From: an uncultured Verrucomicrobiae bacterium | GTDB lineage: Bacteria > Verrucomicrobiota > Verrucomicrobiia > Limisphaerales > J093 | Reading direction: 5' to 3' | DNA length: 39,736 nucleotides | NCBI GenBank assembly: GCA_937946835.1 | Contig: CALFAV010000027.1 | Span: 1-39,736 of the forward strand | Part shown: in pieces, positions 1-9,061 of the stretch | Numbering within the stretch: the first letter of the stretch is position 1 | Layout: the number at the start of each line of letters is the position of its first letter | Notes under the pieces: model-generated | What the model saw: the letters and a program-made list of their open reading frames with translations, nothing else | Databases searched by the model: none | What the model was told of the DNA's origin: nothing | Made by a program: the position numbers and the translations under genes

Positions 1-239
1 CGGCCAATCAGGTGTTCAGCTACACCGGCACGTCGTTTACCCAGGCCTATTTCTGGTACGGCAACGCCAGCGGCGCCCCGTACACCAAGAGCGCCTTCGG
101 CTTCACGGGGATGATCGAAATGGTGGACAACATCTCCTACACCTACGCCGTAATCCCCGAGCCGGCCAGCACCCTGGTCGTCAGCGGATTGCTGGGTCTG
201 GGCGTCTTCGGCCTGCGCCGGTGGCGAAATCGCGGTTGA
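1..239 (+). CDS. PEP-CTERM sorting-domain protein, C-terminal fragment
   Basis: This is the C-terminal end of a gene whose start lies before the window; the frame is open from base 3. The visible 78 residues end in a classical PEP-CTERM signal: the motif IPEPAS, a hydrophobic stretch of about 17 residues, then a basic tail (RRWRNRG). In organisms with exosortase, this signal directs an exported protein to cleavage and surface or matrix attachment; no exosortase gene is visible here. The part before the signal is rich in Tyr, Phe, Thr and Gly, as expected for a secreted beta-rich domain, but no family can be named. A strong intrinsic terminator follows 18 bases after the stop codon, so the transcription unit ends here. 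Confidence 0.85.
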   Translation, partial: ANQVFSYTGTSFTQAYFWYGNASGAPYTKSAFGFTGMIEMVDNISYTYAVIPEPASTLVVSGLLGLGVFGLRRWRNRG

Positions 240-256
240 AGCCCGGCTTTTCCGAG

Positions 257-286
257 ACCCGGCCGGTACATCCCGGCCGGGTTTTT
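257..286 (+). terminator. Rho-independent terminator after the PEP-CTERM gene
   Basis: A perfect 10-bp stem (ACCCGGCCGG at 257-266 with CCGGCCGGGT at 273-282) closes a 6-base loop and runs into five T residues (282-286). It lies 18 bases after the upstream stop codon and separates the PEP-CTERM gene from prfB. Confidence 0.85.
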
Positions 287-365
287 CATTGTCCGCTCAG
301 GCCATCTGCCTTTGGAGGATGCCACGCTTTCCAAAGAAGCGCTGGCCGTTCGCCGCGACTGAAAC

Positions 366-371
366 TAGAAT
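366..371 (+). promoter_or_regulatory. Possible -10 element for prfB
   Basis: TAGAAT matches five of six positions of the sigma-70 -10 consensus and lies 10 bases before the prfB ATG, with no convincing -35 box upstream. If used, the transcript would have almost no leader. That would fit the absence of a Shine-Dalgarno sequence before prfB. This is only a sequence match. Confidence 0.22.
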
Positions 372-380
372 ACGGTCTTC

Positions 381-1524
381 ATGTTCGACACGATTCAGAC
401 TCGACTCGACGCTGCCCGCGACAAGTTGGCCCAGTTGCGGAGGTTTCTTTGACGTACCCACGCTCGAAAAACGCCTCGGCGAAATCGAGGCGCAGATGGC
501 CCGGGACAATTTCTGGAACAACCACGAGACGGCCCAGCAGCTCATCGAGGAGGCCAATCGCATCCGCCGCAAACTGGACCCGCTGCGGGCGGCCGAAAAG
601 CAGCTTGAAGACCTGACCGTCATGCTGGAACTGGCCGGCGCCGAACCGGAGACAGCCCAAGCGGCCCTGGCCGCCGAGCTGGAACGGGACAGCACGGCGT
701 TTGCCCACCGCTTGGATGCGCTGGAGCTGGGGTACCTGCTCAACGGTCCGCACGATCGCAACAACGCCATCCTGAGCATCAACGCCGGGGCCGGCGGCAC
801 CGAGGCCTGTGACTGGGCCGCGATGCTCCTGCGCATGTACCAGCGCTGGGCCGAGTCCCGCGGCTGGGAGGTCGAGGTCACCGACGCCCTGCCCGGCGAG
901 GGCGCGGGCATCAAAAGCGCCACCCTGCTCCTGCGCGGGGAAAACGCCTACGGCTTCGCCAAAGCCGAGCGCGGCGTGCACCGGCTGGTGCGCATTTCCC
1001 CCTTTGACGCCAACAAGCGCCGCCACACCAGCTTCGCCAGCGTGGACGTGATCGCCGAAATCGAGGAGAGCGGCGAAATCGTCATCCCCCCCAACGAGCT
1101 GCAGATTGACACCTACCGCGCCGGCGGCAAGGGCGGCCAGAACGTGAACAAGGTCGAAACGGCCGTGCGCATCACGCACCTGCCCACCGGGCTGATCGCG
1201 GCCAGCCAAAGCCAGCGCTCCCAGCACCAAAACCGCGCCAATGCCATGCGGCTGCTGCTGGCCAAACTGTACGCCCTGCGCGAGGACCAGAAAAAGGCCG
1301 AGCTGGAGCGATTCTACGGCGAAAAAGGCAGCATCGGCTGGGGCAATCAGATTCGCAGCTACGTCCTCCAGCCCTACCGCATGGTCAAAGACCTGCGCAC
1401 CGGCTGGCAAACCGGCAACACCGACGCCGTGCTGGACGGCGACCTCGACGACTTTGTCCACGCCTGGCTGCGGGCCGGCTGCCCCGCCCGGCGCAAGCCC
1501 GGGGTGAAGGATGAGGAGGAGTAG
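381..1524 (+). CDS. prfB: Peptide chain release factor 2, with programmed +1 frameshift
   Basis: Release factor 2 reads UGA and UAA stop codons and triggers peptide release on the ribosome. The gene is read in two frames. ATG at 381 encodes 23 residues (starting [16 protein letters not shown]) up to CTT at 447-449, followed by an in-frame TGA at 450-452. A +1 slip continues with GAC at 451-453 into a long frame starting [15 protein letters not shown], giving about 380 residues in all. The downstream part carries the peptidyl-hydrolase loop GGQ (within [11 protein letters not shown]) and the RF2-type anticodon motif SPF ([11 protein letters not shown]). A simple gene caller would place the start wrongly upstream in the +1 frame. 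No good ribosome-binding site precedes the ATG; the stop overlaps the leader of trpC. The identification is very secure. Confidence 0.95.
439..453 (+). other. Programmed +1 ribosomal frameshift site of prfB
   Basis: The sequence CGG AGG TTT CTT TGA C has every element of the known RF2 autoregulatory site. An internal Shine-Dalgarno-like GGAGG (439-443) sits exactly three bases before the slippery CTT (447-449). The CTT is followed by TGA and C, the most frameshift-prone stop context. When RF2 is scarce, termination at UGA is slow and the ribosome slips forward, restoring RF2 synthesis. Confidence 0.95.
1514..1519 (+). promoter_or_regulatory. Shine-Dalgarno site that sets the trpC start
   Basis: A perfect AGGAGG lies inside the last codons of prfB, six bases before GTG at 1526. 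It favours this GTG over the in-frame ATG at 1511, which would place the site inside the coding region. It implies translational coupling of trpC to prfB. Confidence 0.7.
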
Positions 1525-1525
1525 T

Positions 1526-2329
1526 GTGGCCACAATCCTCGCCACCATCGTCGAGCACAAACGCCGCGAGGTGACCGCGCTGCCGCCCGGCCCGGTGACG
1601 GAGGAGCAAGTCCGGGCCGCGCTGGCCGCCCGCGGCGAGCGGCGCGATTTCCTGGGCGCGTTGCGTCAGCCCCGACGCCCCCCGGTGGCCCTGATCGCCG
1701 AGGTCAAGAAGGCTTCGCCCAGCGCGGGCGTGATCCGGCCGGATTTCGACCCGGTGGCCATCGCCCGCGCGTACGAAGCCGCCGGGGCCGACTGTCTTTC
1801 CGTGCTGACGGATGAGAAGTTTTTCCAGGGTTCGCTCCGGTTTTTGCGCGACATCCGGGCGGCGGTGAAGTTGCCGCTGCTCCGCAAGGATTTCCTCATT
1901 GACGAGCGCCAGATCCTCGAGGCCGTCGAGTGGGGCGCGGACGCCGTCCTTTTGATTGCGGCGATCCTCGACGACGGGCAGTTGCGCCGTCTTCATGACC
2001 TGGCCACCGCAGCCGGCCTCGCGGCGTTGGTGGAAGTGCATGACGAAGCCGAGCTGGACCGCGTCCTGAAGCTGGGCGCGCCGCTCATCGGCGTCAACAA
2101 CCGGGACCTCCGGACCTTCACCGTGGACCTCGCCACCACCGAGCGCCTGGCCACCCGCCTGCGCGCTCACCCCGCCGGCTCCCCAACCATGCTCGTGGCC
2201 GAAAGCGGCATCCACGCCCGCGCTGACGTGGAACGTCTGCAGCGGGCGGGCGCCCGGGCCATTCTGGTGGGCGAAGCCCTGATGCGGCATTCCGATCTGG
2301 CGACAAAAGTCCACGAGCTGATCGGTTGA
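1526..2329 (+). CDS. trpC: Indole-3-glycerol phosphate synthase
   Basis: This enzyme closes the indole ring in tryptophan synthesis, converting CdRP to indole-3-glycerol phosphate in the cytoplasm. The 267-residue protein has the usual length of a monofunctional TrpC and covers the whole TIM barrel. Family active-site segments are visible: EVKKASPS near residues 59-66, LLRKDFLID with Lys121, LVEVHDEAEL with Glu170, GVNNRDLRTF with Asn192, and VAESGI with Glu226 and Ser227. The GTG start has a perfect Shine-Dalgarno site; an ATG at 1511 would add five residues. The start is one base after the prfB stop, so the two genes are probably cotranscribed. No other trp gene is nearby, so the pathway is dispersed in this genome. 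Confidence 0.95.
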   Translation: MATILATIVEHKRREVTALPPGPVTEEQVRAALAARGERRDFLGALRQPRRPPVALIAEVKKASPSAGVIRPDFDPVAIARAYEAAGADCLSVLTDEKFFQGSLRFLRDIRAAVKLPLLRKDFLIDERQILEAVEWGADAVLLIAAILDDGQLRRLHDLATAAGLAALVEVHDEAELDRVLKLGAPLIGVNNRDLRTFTVDLATTERLATRLRAHPAGSPTMLVAESGIHARADVERLQRAGARAILVGEALMRHSDLATKVHELIG

Positions 2330-2452
2330 AGCCCTGCCGGCTCGGGCGAAAGCCATCCCCCCTCCGCAGCCGGAGATAAAAAAGTCGAGGGACCTTGGTT
2401 TGCGACTTGCCCGGCCCGGTTTTCCGTTGCAGGCTTCGCGTGTTCCTCGCGC

Positions 2453-3988
2453 ATGAAAACGACTTTGCCTTACCCCTTCGTGTTGGCGGCCGTCCTGACC
2501 GGCGGGATGCAGGCTCAGGCCCTTTTCGGCAATCCCCTGACCGAACTGGCCCGGCTCAAACCCTTCGAGGCGCGGCGTGCTTCCTCCTCCGACCCCAATT
2601 GGAAAAACGGCAACGCCGACGCCCGGCCCATCGCCCCGGGCGCCACCCTCACCCTGGCCGAGCTGGAAGGCCCCGGCGTGATCACCCACATCTGGTTCAC
2701 CATCGCCCACGAAGCGCCGTTTTACTCGCGACTGCTGACCCTGCGCATGTACTGGGACGGCGAGGAGCATCCCAGTGTCGAATGCCCGGTGGGCGATTTC
2801 TTCGGCATCGGCCACGGCGTGGACCAGCCGTTTGTCTCGTTGCCGGTGCGGGTGTCCTCGGAGGGCCGGGCGCGAAACTGTTACTGGCCGATGCCGTTTC
2901 GCAAGTCCGCCCGGATCACCGTGACCAACGAAAGCGACCAGCGTTGCCACGCCTTTTACTACTACCTTGACTGGCAAAAGCACCCGTCGCTGCCCGAGGA
3001 CACCGCCTACTTCCACGCCATGTACCGGCAGGAGCATCCTTGTGTCATGGGGCGCAACTACCTGCTCGCCGACATTGAGGGCCGGGGGCATTACGTGGGT
3101 ACGGTGCAAAGCGTGTACCACGTCTCCGGCGGCTGGTACGGCGAGGGCGACGACTTTTTCTTCATTGACGGGGCCACCGAGCCGCAACTGCGCGGCACCG
3201 GCACGGAAGATTACTTCTGCGACGCCTGGGGCTTCCGCCAGCAGGACGGTCCGTTTTACGGCACCCCGCTCTGGGAGGGCTACAGCACGGGCGACCGCAG
3301 CACCGCGTATCGCTGGCACATTCCCGATCCGATCCCGTTCACCAAATCCCTGCGGGTCGAGATCGAGCACAAAGGCTCGCAGACCTTCCCGGACGGCACA
3401 GTGGACGGGTTCATCGAGCGGGACGACCTGATGTCCAGCGTGGCCTTCTGGTACCAACTCGAGCCGCACAAGCCCTGGCCGGCGTTGCCCCCCGGACCGG
3501 AGCGTCTGCCCTTCCGGGAGCAGGTGCTGGTGGTCGGATACAAGGCACTCTCCACCGGCACAGTAACAACCGGTGCTCCGATCGAGGTGCAACCACTGGG
3601 CGGGGTCACGGACGGCAAACAACTCTGGTACAAACCCACCACGGCAGACGCCTGGGTGGAAATTCCCTTCACGACCGACCAGGAAATGACGGCGGAGCTG
3701 TGGGTGAAACTCACGCACTCTTGGGACTACGGCATCTACCGGGTGAGGCTGGACGGCCGCGAGCTGGGCACGTTTGACCTGTTCAACGCCACCGTGACCC
3801 CCACGCCGCACAAGCTGGGTCAGGTCACCCTTCGGGCTGGCCGGCACAATCTGCGCTTCGAGTGTGTGGGCAAGGCTGACAAGTCCAAGGGCTATTTCTT
3901 CGGCCTCGACGCCCTGACCGCGCGCATCCCGGTCTATTCCCGACCGGCCACCAAGGACCTGCGGGAACTTCAGGTCAAACAACCCTGA
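2453..3988 (+). CDS. Secreted DUF2961 / GH172-type glycoside hydrolase
   Basis: The 511-residue protein starts with a Sec signal peptide (MKTTLPYPFVLAAVLTGGMQAQA). Family hallmarks follow: GPGVITHIWFTI near 75, a WDGEEHPSVECPVGDFF segment near 102, and GTGTEDYF near 250. Proteins of this fold (DUF2961, classed as GH172) act on furanosides such as difructose anhydrides and arabinofuranosides. Two acidic residues, Glu231 (in YGEGDD) and Glu252 (in GTEDYF), are 21 residues apart. This equals the spacing of the catalytic pair I recall for the GH172 fructofuranosidase, so an active enzyme is likely. The last 150 residues look like a beta-sandwich accessory domain. It stands alone between trpC and a convergent pair, and its substrate cannot be read from the sequence. 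Confidence 0.82.
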   Translation: MKTTLPYPFVLAAVLTGGMQAQALFGNPLTELARLKPFEARRASSSDPNWKNGNADARPIAPGATLTLAELEGPGVITHIWFTIAHEAPFYSRLLTLRMYWDGEEHPSVECPVGDFFGIGHGVDQPFVSLPVRVSSEGRARNCYWPMPFRKSARITVTNESDQRCHAFYYYLDWQKHPSLPEDTAYFHAMYRQEHPCVMGRNYLLADIEGRGHYVGTVQSVYHVSGGWYGEGDDFFFIDGATEPQLRGTGTEDYFCDAWGFRQQDGPFYGTPLWEGYSTGDRSTAYRWHIPDPIPFTKSLRVEIEHKGSQTFPDGTVDGFIERDDLMSSVAFWYQLEPHKPWPALPPGPERLPFREQVLVVGYKALSTGTVTTGAPIEVQPLGGVTDGKQLWYKPTTADAWVEIPFTTDQEMTAELWVKLTHSWDYGIYRVRLDGRELGTFDLFNATVTPTPHKLGQVTLRAGRHNLRFECVGKADKSKGYFFGLDALTARIPVYSRPATKDLRELQVKQP

Positions 3989-4060
3989 CCCCAGCCTGCC
4001 GCACCGAAACCTTGCAAGGGGGACCCGGCTTCTTGCCTCTTCGGGTCAGGCTGAGCCGGA

Positions 4061-4912
4061 TCAGGGCAATGGCCCCGCAATCGTTTGCCGACCCAGCCAG
4101 GCCGCCACGGCCTGCGCGGCGGGCCGGACGAGATGAATCCCATCCGAATAGGCGAACGCCGTCTCCGGCCAGGCCCCTTTGAGGTCGAAAAAGGCAATGC
4201 CGTCCCGCGCCAGGGCTCGGGCCAGCGCATACTCCCCGGCGCGGTCCTGACCGCCGTCGGGCAACATCACCAGCACCAGCCGCGTGCCCCGCTCTTGAAA
4301 GGGCCGCAACCGCTCCCGCCACTCGCGGGCCGCCGGGGCCGTGGCCGCCTCCCCGGGCGGCGCCGGTTCGGGCCGCGGTTGCGGCGGGGACTGGCTCAAA
4401 TCCGGAGCCGCCCGGACCCCGGCGCGACGCCGGTCGGCGCGCTGTTTGAACGCCGAGTAGGCCAGGGAGACCGGCCGATGCTCGGCGCGCAGAAACGGCA
4501 CGGACCGCGCCAGCCGGCCGGCGAATCCGGTAAACGCGGCCCGCAGCGTGGTCTCGTTGGGAGACGGGGGCAAGGTGAGTGTGTTGGCTTCGATGAACAG
4601 CCACTCGGGAAAGACGGCGGCCTCGGCCAGCAGTTCCAAACCCAGCCGCGCGCTGGCGCCGTCCAAGCACAGGTTGACACCTGGAACTGCACCGCCGGTC
4701 AGGGCCTCCACCGGCAACCGCCCGCCAATGGAGGAGCCCACCAGGACCACGCGCGCGGCGGGGCGCATCCGGTCAAAACGCTGCCAGCGAATCTCATTGG
4801 CCACCACGTTCGATTCCGCGTACTCGGCCCGCCATCCGGTCCGGTGCAACAGGACCGCGTGGCCCCCCAGCAGGGCCGCCGTGGCCAACAAGGTCAGCAG
4901 CCAGAATCGCAT
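4061..4912 (-). CDS. SGNH/GDSL-type hydrolase, partner of the MBOAT acyltransferase
   Basis: This 283-residue protein has one N-terminal membrane anchor or signal (MRFWLLTLLATAALLGGHAVLL), so its catalytic part faces the periplasm. The block I motif VGSSIGG (Ser61 the likely nucleophile) and the C-terminal block SDGIHL (Asp257, His260) give the Ser-His-Asp triad expected of SGNH enzymes. The middle of the protein is proline- and arginine-rich and poorly conserved. Its start lies two bases after the stop of the MBOAT gene, a coupling like AlgI with AlgJ/AlgX or DltB with DltD. By analogy it would transfer or remove acyl groups on a surface polysaccharide. The polymer is unknown. Confidence 0.75.
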   Translation of the reverse strand: MRFWLLTLLATAALLGGHAVLLHRTGWRAEYAESNVVANEIRWQRFDRMRPAARVVLVGSSIGGRLPVEALTGGAVPGVNLCLDGASARLGLELLAEAAVFPEWLFIEANTLTLPPSPNETTLRAAFTGFAGRLARSVPFLRAEHRPVSLAYSAFKQRADRRRAGVRAAPDLSQSPPQPRPEPAPPGEAATAPAAREWRERLRPFQERGTRLVLVMLPDGGQDRAGEYALARALARDGIAFFDLKGAWPETAFAYSDGIHLVRPAAQAVAAWLGRQTIAGPLP

Positions 4913-4914
4913 GG

Positions 4915-6396
4915 TCAGAACTGGAAGTAGATGAAGGCGCCCTGCGGCCCGCTGTTGGTGACAATCAGGAACAACAAGCAGGCATACGCCAGCCAGTCCC
5001 AGCGCCGGGCCCGGGCCGCCCACTGCGGGGGCCACAGCCGCGCCTCCCGCCCCAGCGCCAGCAAGTGCCCCAACACCACCGGCAGCCCGTACACGGTCAC
5101 CACAAACAACGCCTGCGGGCTGCCGGTCAGCGGCTGGGTCACCAGGTGCTCGAAAAACACCACGGTCCGGGCAAAGTCCGGGATGAGAAACAAAATCCAC
5201 AGCACCGAGACCACCTGAAAAACCAAGCCCGCGCGCACCAGCCGCCAAAAGAGCGACACCGGCACGCGGCCCGCGCCTTCCGGCCGCTTCAGAACCTTCG
5301 TGGCCCAGAGGCGCTCCCCGGCCAGAAACAGGCCGTGGGCCGTGCCCCAAATGGCGTAGCTCCAGGCCGCCCCGTGCCAGAGGCCGCCCAGAAACATGAC
5401 CAGAAACAGGTTCACGTACGTCCGCACCTCCCCGCGCCGGCTGCCCCCCAGGGGGATGTAGAGGTACTGCCGCAGCCAGGTGGACAGCGAAATGTGCCAG
5501 CGCCGCCAAAACTCGGTCAGGGAGGCCGCCAGGTACGGAAAATTGAAGTTGGTGGGCAACTGGTACCCCAGCAGTTTGCCCAGCCCCAACGCGATGAGCG
5601 AGTAGCCGGCGAAGTCGGCGAAAATCTGAAACGAAAAACCGTACAGCAGCGCCCACAGGTCCAGCGCCCCCAGTTTCGGCATCAACGGCGTGGTCAACAG
5701 CCCCGTCGCCTCGCGCAGGTTGTCGGCCACGACCATTTTCAGAAAGTATCCCAGAATCAGCAGCCGGCCCGCGGCGGCCCATTCGATGTCCCGGAACCGC
5801 TTGACCCCCACCTGCCCGAAAAACTCGTGGGCCTTGAGGATCGGTCCCGCGATGAGCTGGGGAAACAACGACACGTACAGCGCCACCCGCGCCCCGCCCG
5901 ACACCGTGCGCCCCTCGAGGTATTCCCGCTCCAGACTGGCCACACCGCCGCTGCCCGACAACCGCACCAGGTCCACCAGCAGGCTGATCATGTGAAAGGT
6001 GAAAAACGAAATCCCGATCGGCAGCGGAATGGCCCGCAGCGCGGCGCGGACCTCCGCAAACCGCTCCCCGGGCAGCAGAAATCCCGCGAGAAACCCCGCG
6101 TACTTGAAAAACCCCAGGATGAGCAGATTCAGCGTGACCCCGGCCGCCAGCAGCCGCGCCGGGCTCTGGCCCGCGCGAAGTCCCCGCACGATCCGCGCGC
6201 TCAGGTACACGTTGGCCAGAATCGAGCCTCCCAGCAGCAACGTCAGCCAGGGGCCGTCAAAACCGTAAAACACAAAACTGGCCAGCACCAAAAACCCCAC
6301 CTGCATCCCCACGCCGCCGCCCAAACAGGGAATCAGGTAGTACACCGTGAAGGTGACCCCGAAAAACACCAGAAACGGCCAGGAGTTAAACAGCAT
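4915..6396 (-). CDS. MBOAT family membrane O-acyltransferase (AlgI/DltB-like)
   Basis: The 493-residue integral membrane protein has many hydrophobic segments and the MBOAT signature around residues 335-355 ([16 protein letters not shown]), whose histidine (His341) is the predicted catalytic residue. An upstream segment [18 protein letters not shown] is also typical of AlgI and related proteins. Such proteins move acyl groups from a cytoplasmic donor across the membrane for O-acylation of exported polysaccharides. The start is ATG at 6396 ([16 protein letters not shown]). A longer in-frame reading exists but adds only low-complexity residues. It is cotranscribed with the SGNH gene and divergent from nuoB. 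Confidence 0.9.
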   Translation of the reverse strand: MLFNSWPFLVFFGVTFTVYYLIPCLGGGVGMQVGFLVLASFVFYGFDGPWLTLLLGGSILANVYLSARIVRGLRAGQSPARLLAAGVTLNLLILGFFKYAGFLAGFLLPGERFAEVRAALRAIPLPIGISFFTFHMISLLVDLVRLSGSGGVASLEREYLEGRTVSGGARVALYVSLFPQLIAGPILKAHEFFGQVGVKRFRDIEWAAAGRLLILGYFLKMVVADNLREATGLLTTPLMPKLGALDLWALLYGFSFQIFADFAGYSLIALGLGKLLGYQLPTNFNFPYLAASLTEFWRRWHISLSTWLRQYLYIPLGGSRRGEVRTYVNLFLVMFLGGLWHGAAWSYAIWGTAHGLFLAGERLWATKVLKRPEGAGRVPVSLFWRLVRAGLVFQVVSVLWILFLIPDFARTVVFFEHLVTQPLTGSPQALFVVTVYGLPVVLGHLLALGREARLWPPQWAARARRWDWLAYACLLFLIVTNSGPQGAFIYFQF

Positions 6397-6643
6397 CGCG
6401 ACGCGCGCGGGCAGTGTGACCCAGCCCCGGCGACACGACCAGCCCGTTCCGGAAAGTCGCCGAGAAACCCCAGCGGCTCCCGCACCTGCACTCGCGCTGG
6501 GGGGAAGATCGTGCGCCTTTCCCCAGCCGGCCCGGTCCCACCGGCGGGCGCCCTCCCCTGCCCTTTCGGGAATGCGCTTGCGACCGCCCCCGGCCGCCCC
6601 TAACTTGCCGGTGCCGTTGCGCCGGCATCGCCGGCCGGTCCAC
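6397..6643 (+). other. Divergent intergenic region between MBOAT gene and nuoB
   Basis: These 247 bases must hold promoters for both directions. On the plus strand TTGCGA (6578-6583) and TAACTT (6601-6606) are spaced by 17 bases and would start a transcript about 30 bases before nuoB; the match to consensus is poor. No hairpin or repeat was seen. Confidence 0.25.
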
Positions 6644-7210
6644 ATGAGCCAGACCCGCATCATCGGTTACGATTCCCGGATCGAAGGCGACGTGGTGATC
6701 ACCCGCCTGGAGGCCGCGCTGAACTGGTTTCGCAAAAACTCGCTCTGGCCGATGCCCATGGGGCTGGCCTGCTGCGCCATCGAGCTGATGGCCGCCGGCG
6801 CCAGCCGCTTTGACATCTCCCGCTTCGGCAGCGAGGTGATGCGGTTTTCCCCCCGGCAATCGGACGTGATGATCGTGGCCGGCACGGTCACGTACAAAAT
6901 GGCCCTGGTGGTCCGGCGTTTGTACGAGCAAATGGCCGAGCCCAAGTGGGTCATCGCCATGGGCGCCTGCGCCTCCACCGGCGGCATGTACCGCAGCTAT
7001 GCCGTGCTCCAGGGCGTGGACCGCATCCTGCCCGTGGACCTTTACGTGGCCGGCTGCCCGCCCCGGCCGGAGGCGTTACTGGACGCCCTGCTCAAGCTCC
7101 AAGCCAAGGTGCAACGCGAGCCGGTGCTCAAGACCTTGAAGCAACCGGGACCGGCGGCGCCCCCGGCCGTCCCGCCGGCCCCCCGCCCCGAAGTGCTCCA
7201 ACCCGCATGA
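6644..7210 (+). CDS. nuoB: NADH-quinone oxidoreductase subunit B
   Basis: NuoB carries iron-sulfur cluster N2 of respiratory complex I and passes electrons to quinone at the membrane-arm junction. The 188-residue protein has the four ligand cysteines in their canonical contexts: the tandem pair Cys43-Cys44 in GLACCAIE, Cys109 in MGACAS and Cys138 in [10 protein letters not shown] Pro/Ala-rich tail of about 25 residues follows the conserved core. ATG at 6644 ([16 protein letters not shown]) is chosen because upstream in-frame sequence is not conserved-looking. Its TGA overlaps the nuoC ATG (ATGA). No nuoA lies upstream, so the operon begins at nuoB. Confidence 0.96.
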   Translation: MSQTRIIGYDSRIEGDVVITRLEAALNWFRKNSLWPMPMGLACCAIELMAAGASRFDISRFGSEVMRFSPRQSDVMIVAGTVTYKMALVVRRLYEQMAEPKWVIAMGACASTGGMYRSYAVLQGVDRILPVDLYVAGCPPRPEALLDALLKLQAKVQREPVLKTLKQPGPAAPPAVPPAPRPEVLQPA

Positions 7211-7785
7211 GCGCCCGCGAACTGGCCGAACGCCTGCGCCGCCGCTTCGGGGACCTGATTTCGGAGCCCGCGGAGTTTCGCGGCGAAATCACCGTGACCC
7301 TGGCCGACGCCGAGCGCGTGGCCGAGGTGTGCGATTTCGCCCGCACCGAGCTGGGCTTTGACCTTCTGCTCGACCTGACCAGCGTGGACCGCTACGGCGA
7401 GGAGCCCCGCTGGGAGCTGGTGTACGAGCTGTACGGCCTGGGCCATCACCAGCATCTGCGCCTCAAAACCCGGGTGAGCGAGGACAAATCCGAACTGCCG
7501 ACCGTGACCGGCGTCTGGCGCACCGCCGACTGGCACGAACGCGAGGTGTACGACATGATGGGCATCCGCTTCCGCGGGCACCCCGACCTGCGCCGCATTC
7601 TGATGTGGGAGGGCTACCCGTACTTCCCCCTGCGCAAGGATTTCCCCCTGGCCGGCAGGGCCAGCGCGGTGCCGGGCGTGGCCTTCAGCGAGCCGGCGCC
7701 CCTGGAAGGCGGACCGTTTGTGACGGCCCCCGGCGGCCGGGACGCGATCGAGCGCGAGCCCCGGGCGCGGACGGCGGAGGAGTGA
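7207..7785 (+). CDS. nuoC: NADH-quinone oxidoreductase subunit C
   Basis: NuoC is the 30-kDa subunit of the peripheral arm of complex I. The 192-residue protein contains the family signature [20 protein letters not shown] followed by [20 protein letters not shown], near residues 110-147. The last 40 residues are a variable acidic and proline-rich tail. The start overlaps the nuoB stop by four bases. It is not fused to NuoD, unlike in enterobacteria. Confidence 0.95.
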   Translation: MSARELAERLRRRFGDLISEPAEFRGEITVTLADAERVAEVCDFARTELGFDLLLDLTSVDRYGEEPRWELVYELYGLGHHQHLRLKTRVSEDKSELPTVTGVWRTADWHEREVYDMMGIRFRGHPDLRRILMWEGYPYFPLRKDFPLAGRASAVPGVAFSEPAPLEGGPFVTAPGGRDAIEREPRARTAEE

Positions 7786-7790
7786 GAGAT

Positions 7791-9059
7791 ATGCCCCGGG
7801 GCCAAAATTTCGAATACAAAGACACCGCCGCCCATGCGGCCGGCGGCGCAGCGTCGGGGGCTGACATGACGGATTCGGCCGACCTGCCCGCCGAGCCGAT
7901 GGTCCTGAACATGGGGCCCTCGCACCCCTCGACCCACGGGGTGTTGCGCCTCCAGCTTGAACTGGACGGGGAACTCATCACCCGGGCCACGCCCGAGGTC
8001 GGCTACCTGCATCGCGGCGACGAAAAGATCGCCGAGAACCTGACCTGGACGCAGTTCATTCCCTACACCGACCGATTGGACTACCTGGCGCCGCTGGCCA
8101 ACAACGTGGCCTACGCGTTGGCGGTGGAGAAGTTGCTGGGCATCCAGGACCAACTGCCCCCGCGCTGCCAGTACATCCGGGTCATCTGCTGCGAACTGGC
8201 GCGCATTTCCGCGCACCTGCTGGGGCTGGGCAGTTTTGCGATGGACGTGGGGGCGATGACCGTCTTCCTCCTCACCTTCACCGAGCGGGAAAAAATCTAC
8301 AACCTGTGCGAGGCACTCACCGGCGCGCGCTTCACCACCAGCTACACCCGCATCGGCGGGCTGGCGCGCGATCTGCCGCCCGGTTGGACCGACCAGTGCC
8401 GGCGCTTCGCCCGCGAGGTGGTCCCGGCCATCAACGAGGTCGAGGCCCTGCTCACCCGCAACCGCATCTGGGTGGACCGCACCCGTGACCTGGGCGTAAT
8501 CTCCCGTGAGGACGCCATCAGCTACGGCCTCACCGGGCCGAACCTGCGCGGCAGTGGCGTGGATTACGACGTGCGCAAGGCCCACCCGTACCTGGTCTAT
8601 GACCGGCTGAAGTTTGATGTGCCGGTGGGCTCGGTGGGCGATTGTTACGACCGGTACCTGGTCCGGATGGAGGAGATGCGCCAAAGCGTGCGAATCATTC
8701 ACCAGTGTCTGGACCAGTTGCCCGGCGGGCCGGTCAATGTGGACGACGGCAAGGTCGTGCTGCCGCCCAAGGACAAGGTGCTCACCCGGATGGAGGAGTT
8801 GATCCACCAGTTCATCCTGGTCACCCAGGGCGTGAACGCGCCGCCCGGGGAAATTTACTTCGGCGCGGAAAATCCCAAGGGCGAACTGGGCTTTTACCTC
8901 AACAGCCGCGGCGGTGGGGTGCCCTACCGGCTCAAAATCCGGTCGCCCTCGTTCGTCAACCTCAGCATCCTGCCCCGGCTGTTGCCCGGCCACATGGTCA
9001 GCGACGTGGTGGCCATTCTGGGTTCGCTGGATTTCGTCATGGGCGAGTGCGACCGCTGA
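7791..9059 (+). CDS. nuoD: NADH-quinone oxidoreductase subunit D
   Basis: NuoD is the 49-kDa subunit that forms the quinone pocket with NuoB. The 422-residue product shows MGPSHPSTHGVLRL, GYLHRGDEKIAE (quinone-site His), the TGPNLRGSGVDYDVRK segment, and the C-terminal end LGSLDFVMGECDR, all diagnostic. A Shine-Dalgarno GGAGGAG at 7776-7782 sits eight bases before ATG 7791. ATG at 7866 is an alternative that would remove a 25-residue low-complexity leader. The gene follows nuoC by five bases. The next gene starts two bases after its stop and is not a complex I gene. Confidence 0.96.
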   Translation: MPRGQNFEYKDTAAHAAGGAASGADMTDSADLPAEPMVLNMGPSHPSTHGVLRLQLELDGELITRATPEVGYLHRGDEKIAENLTWTQFIPYTDRLDYLAPLANNVAYALAVEKLLGIQDQLPPRCQYIRVICCELARISAHLLGLGSFAMDVGAMTVFLLTFTEREKIYNLCEALTGARFTTSYTRIGGLARDLPPGWTDQCRRFAREVVPAINEVEALLTRNRIWVDRTRDLGVISREDAISYGLTGPNLRGSGVDYDVRKAHPYLVYDRLKFDVPVGSVGDCYDRYLVRMEEMRQSVRIIHQCLDQLPGGPVNVDDGKVVLPPKDKVLTRMEELIHQFILVTQGVNAPPGEIYFGAENPKGELGFYLNSRGGGVPYRLKIRSPSFVNLSILPRLLPGHMVSDVVAILGSLDFVMGECDR

Positions 9060-9061
9060 GT

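Noticed and set aside
1385..3982. An 865-codon open frame on the minus strand
   Set aside because: It is antisense to prfB, trpC and the GH172-like gene, all of which have strong family motifs. Long antisense frames are expected in very GC-rich DNA, and the translation is low complexity.
5065..6603. A 512-codon open frame on the plus strand
   Set aside because: It is antisense to the MBOAT gene and has a repetitive Gln/His/Arg-rich translation.
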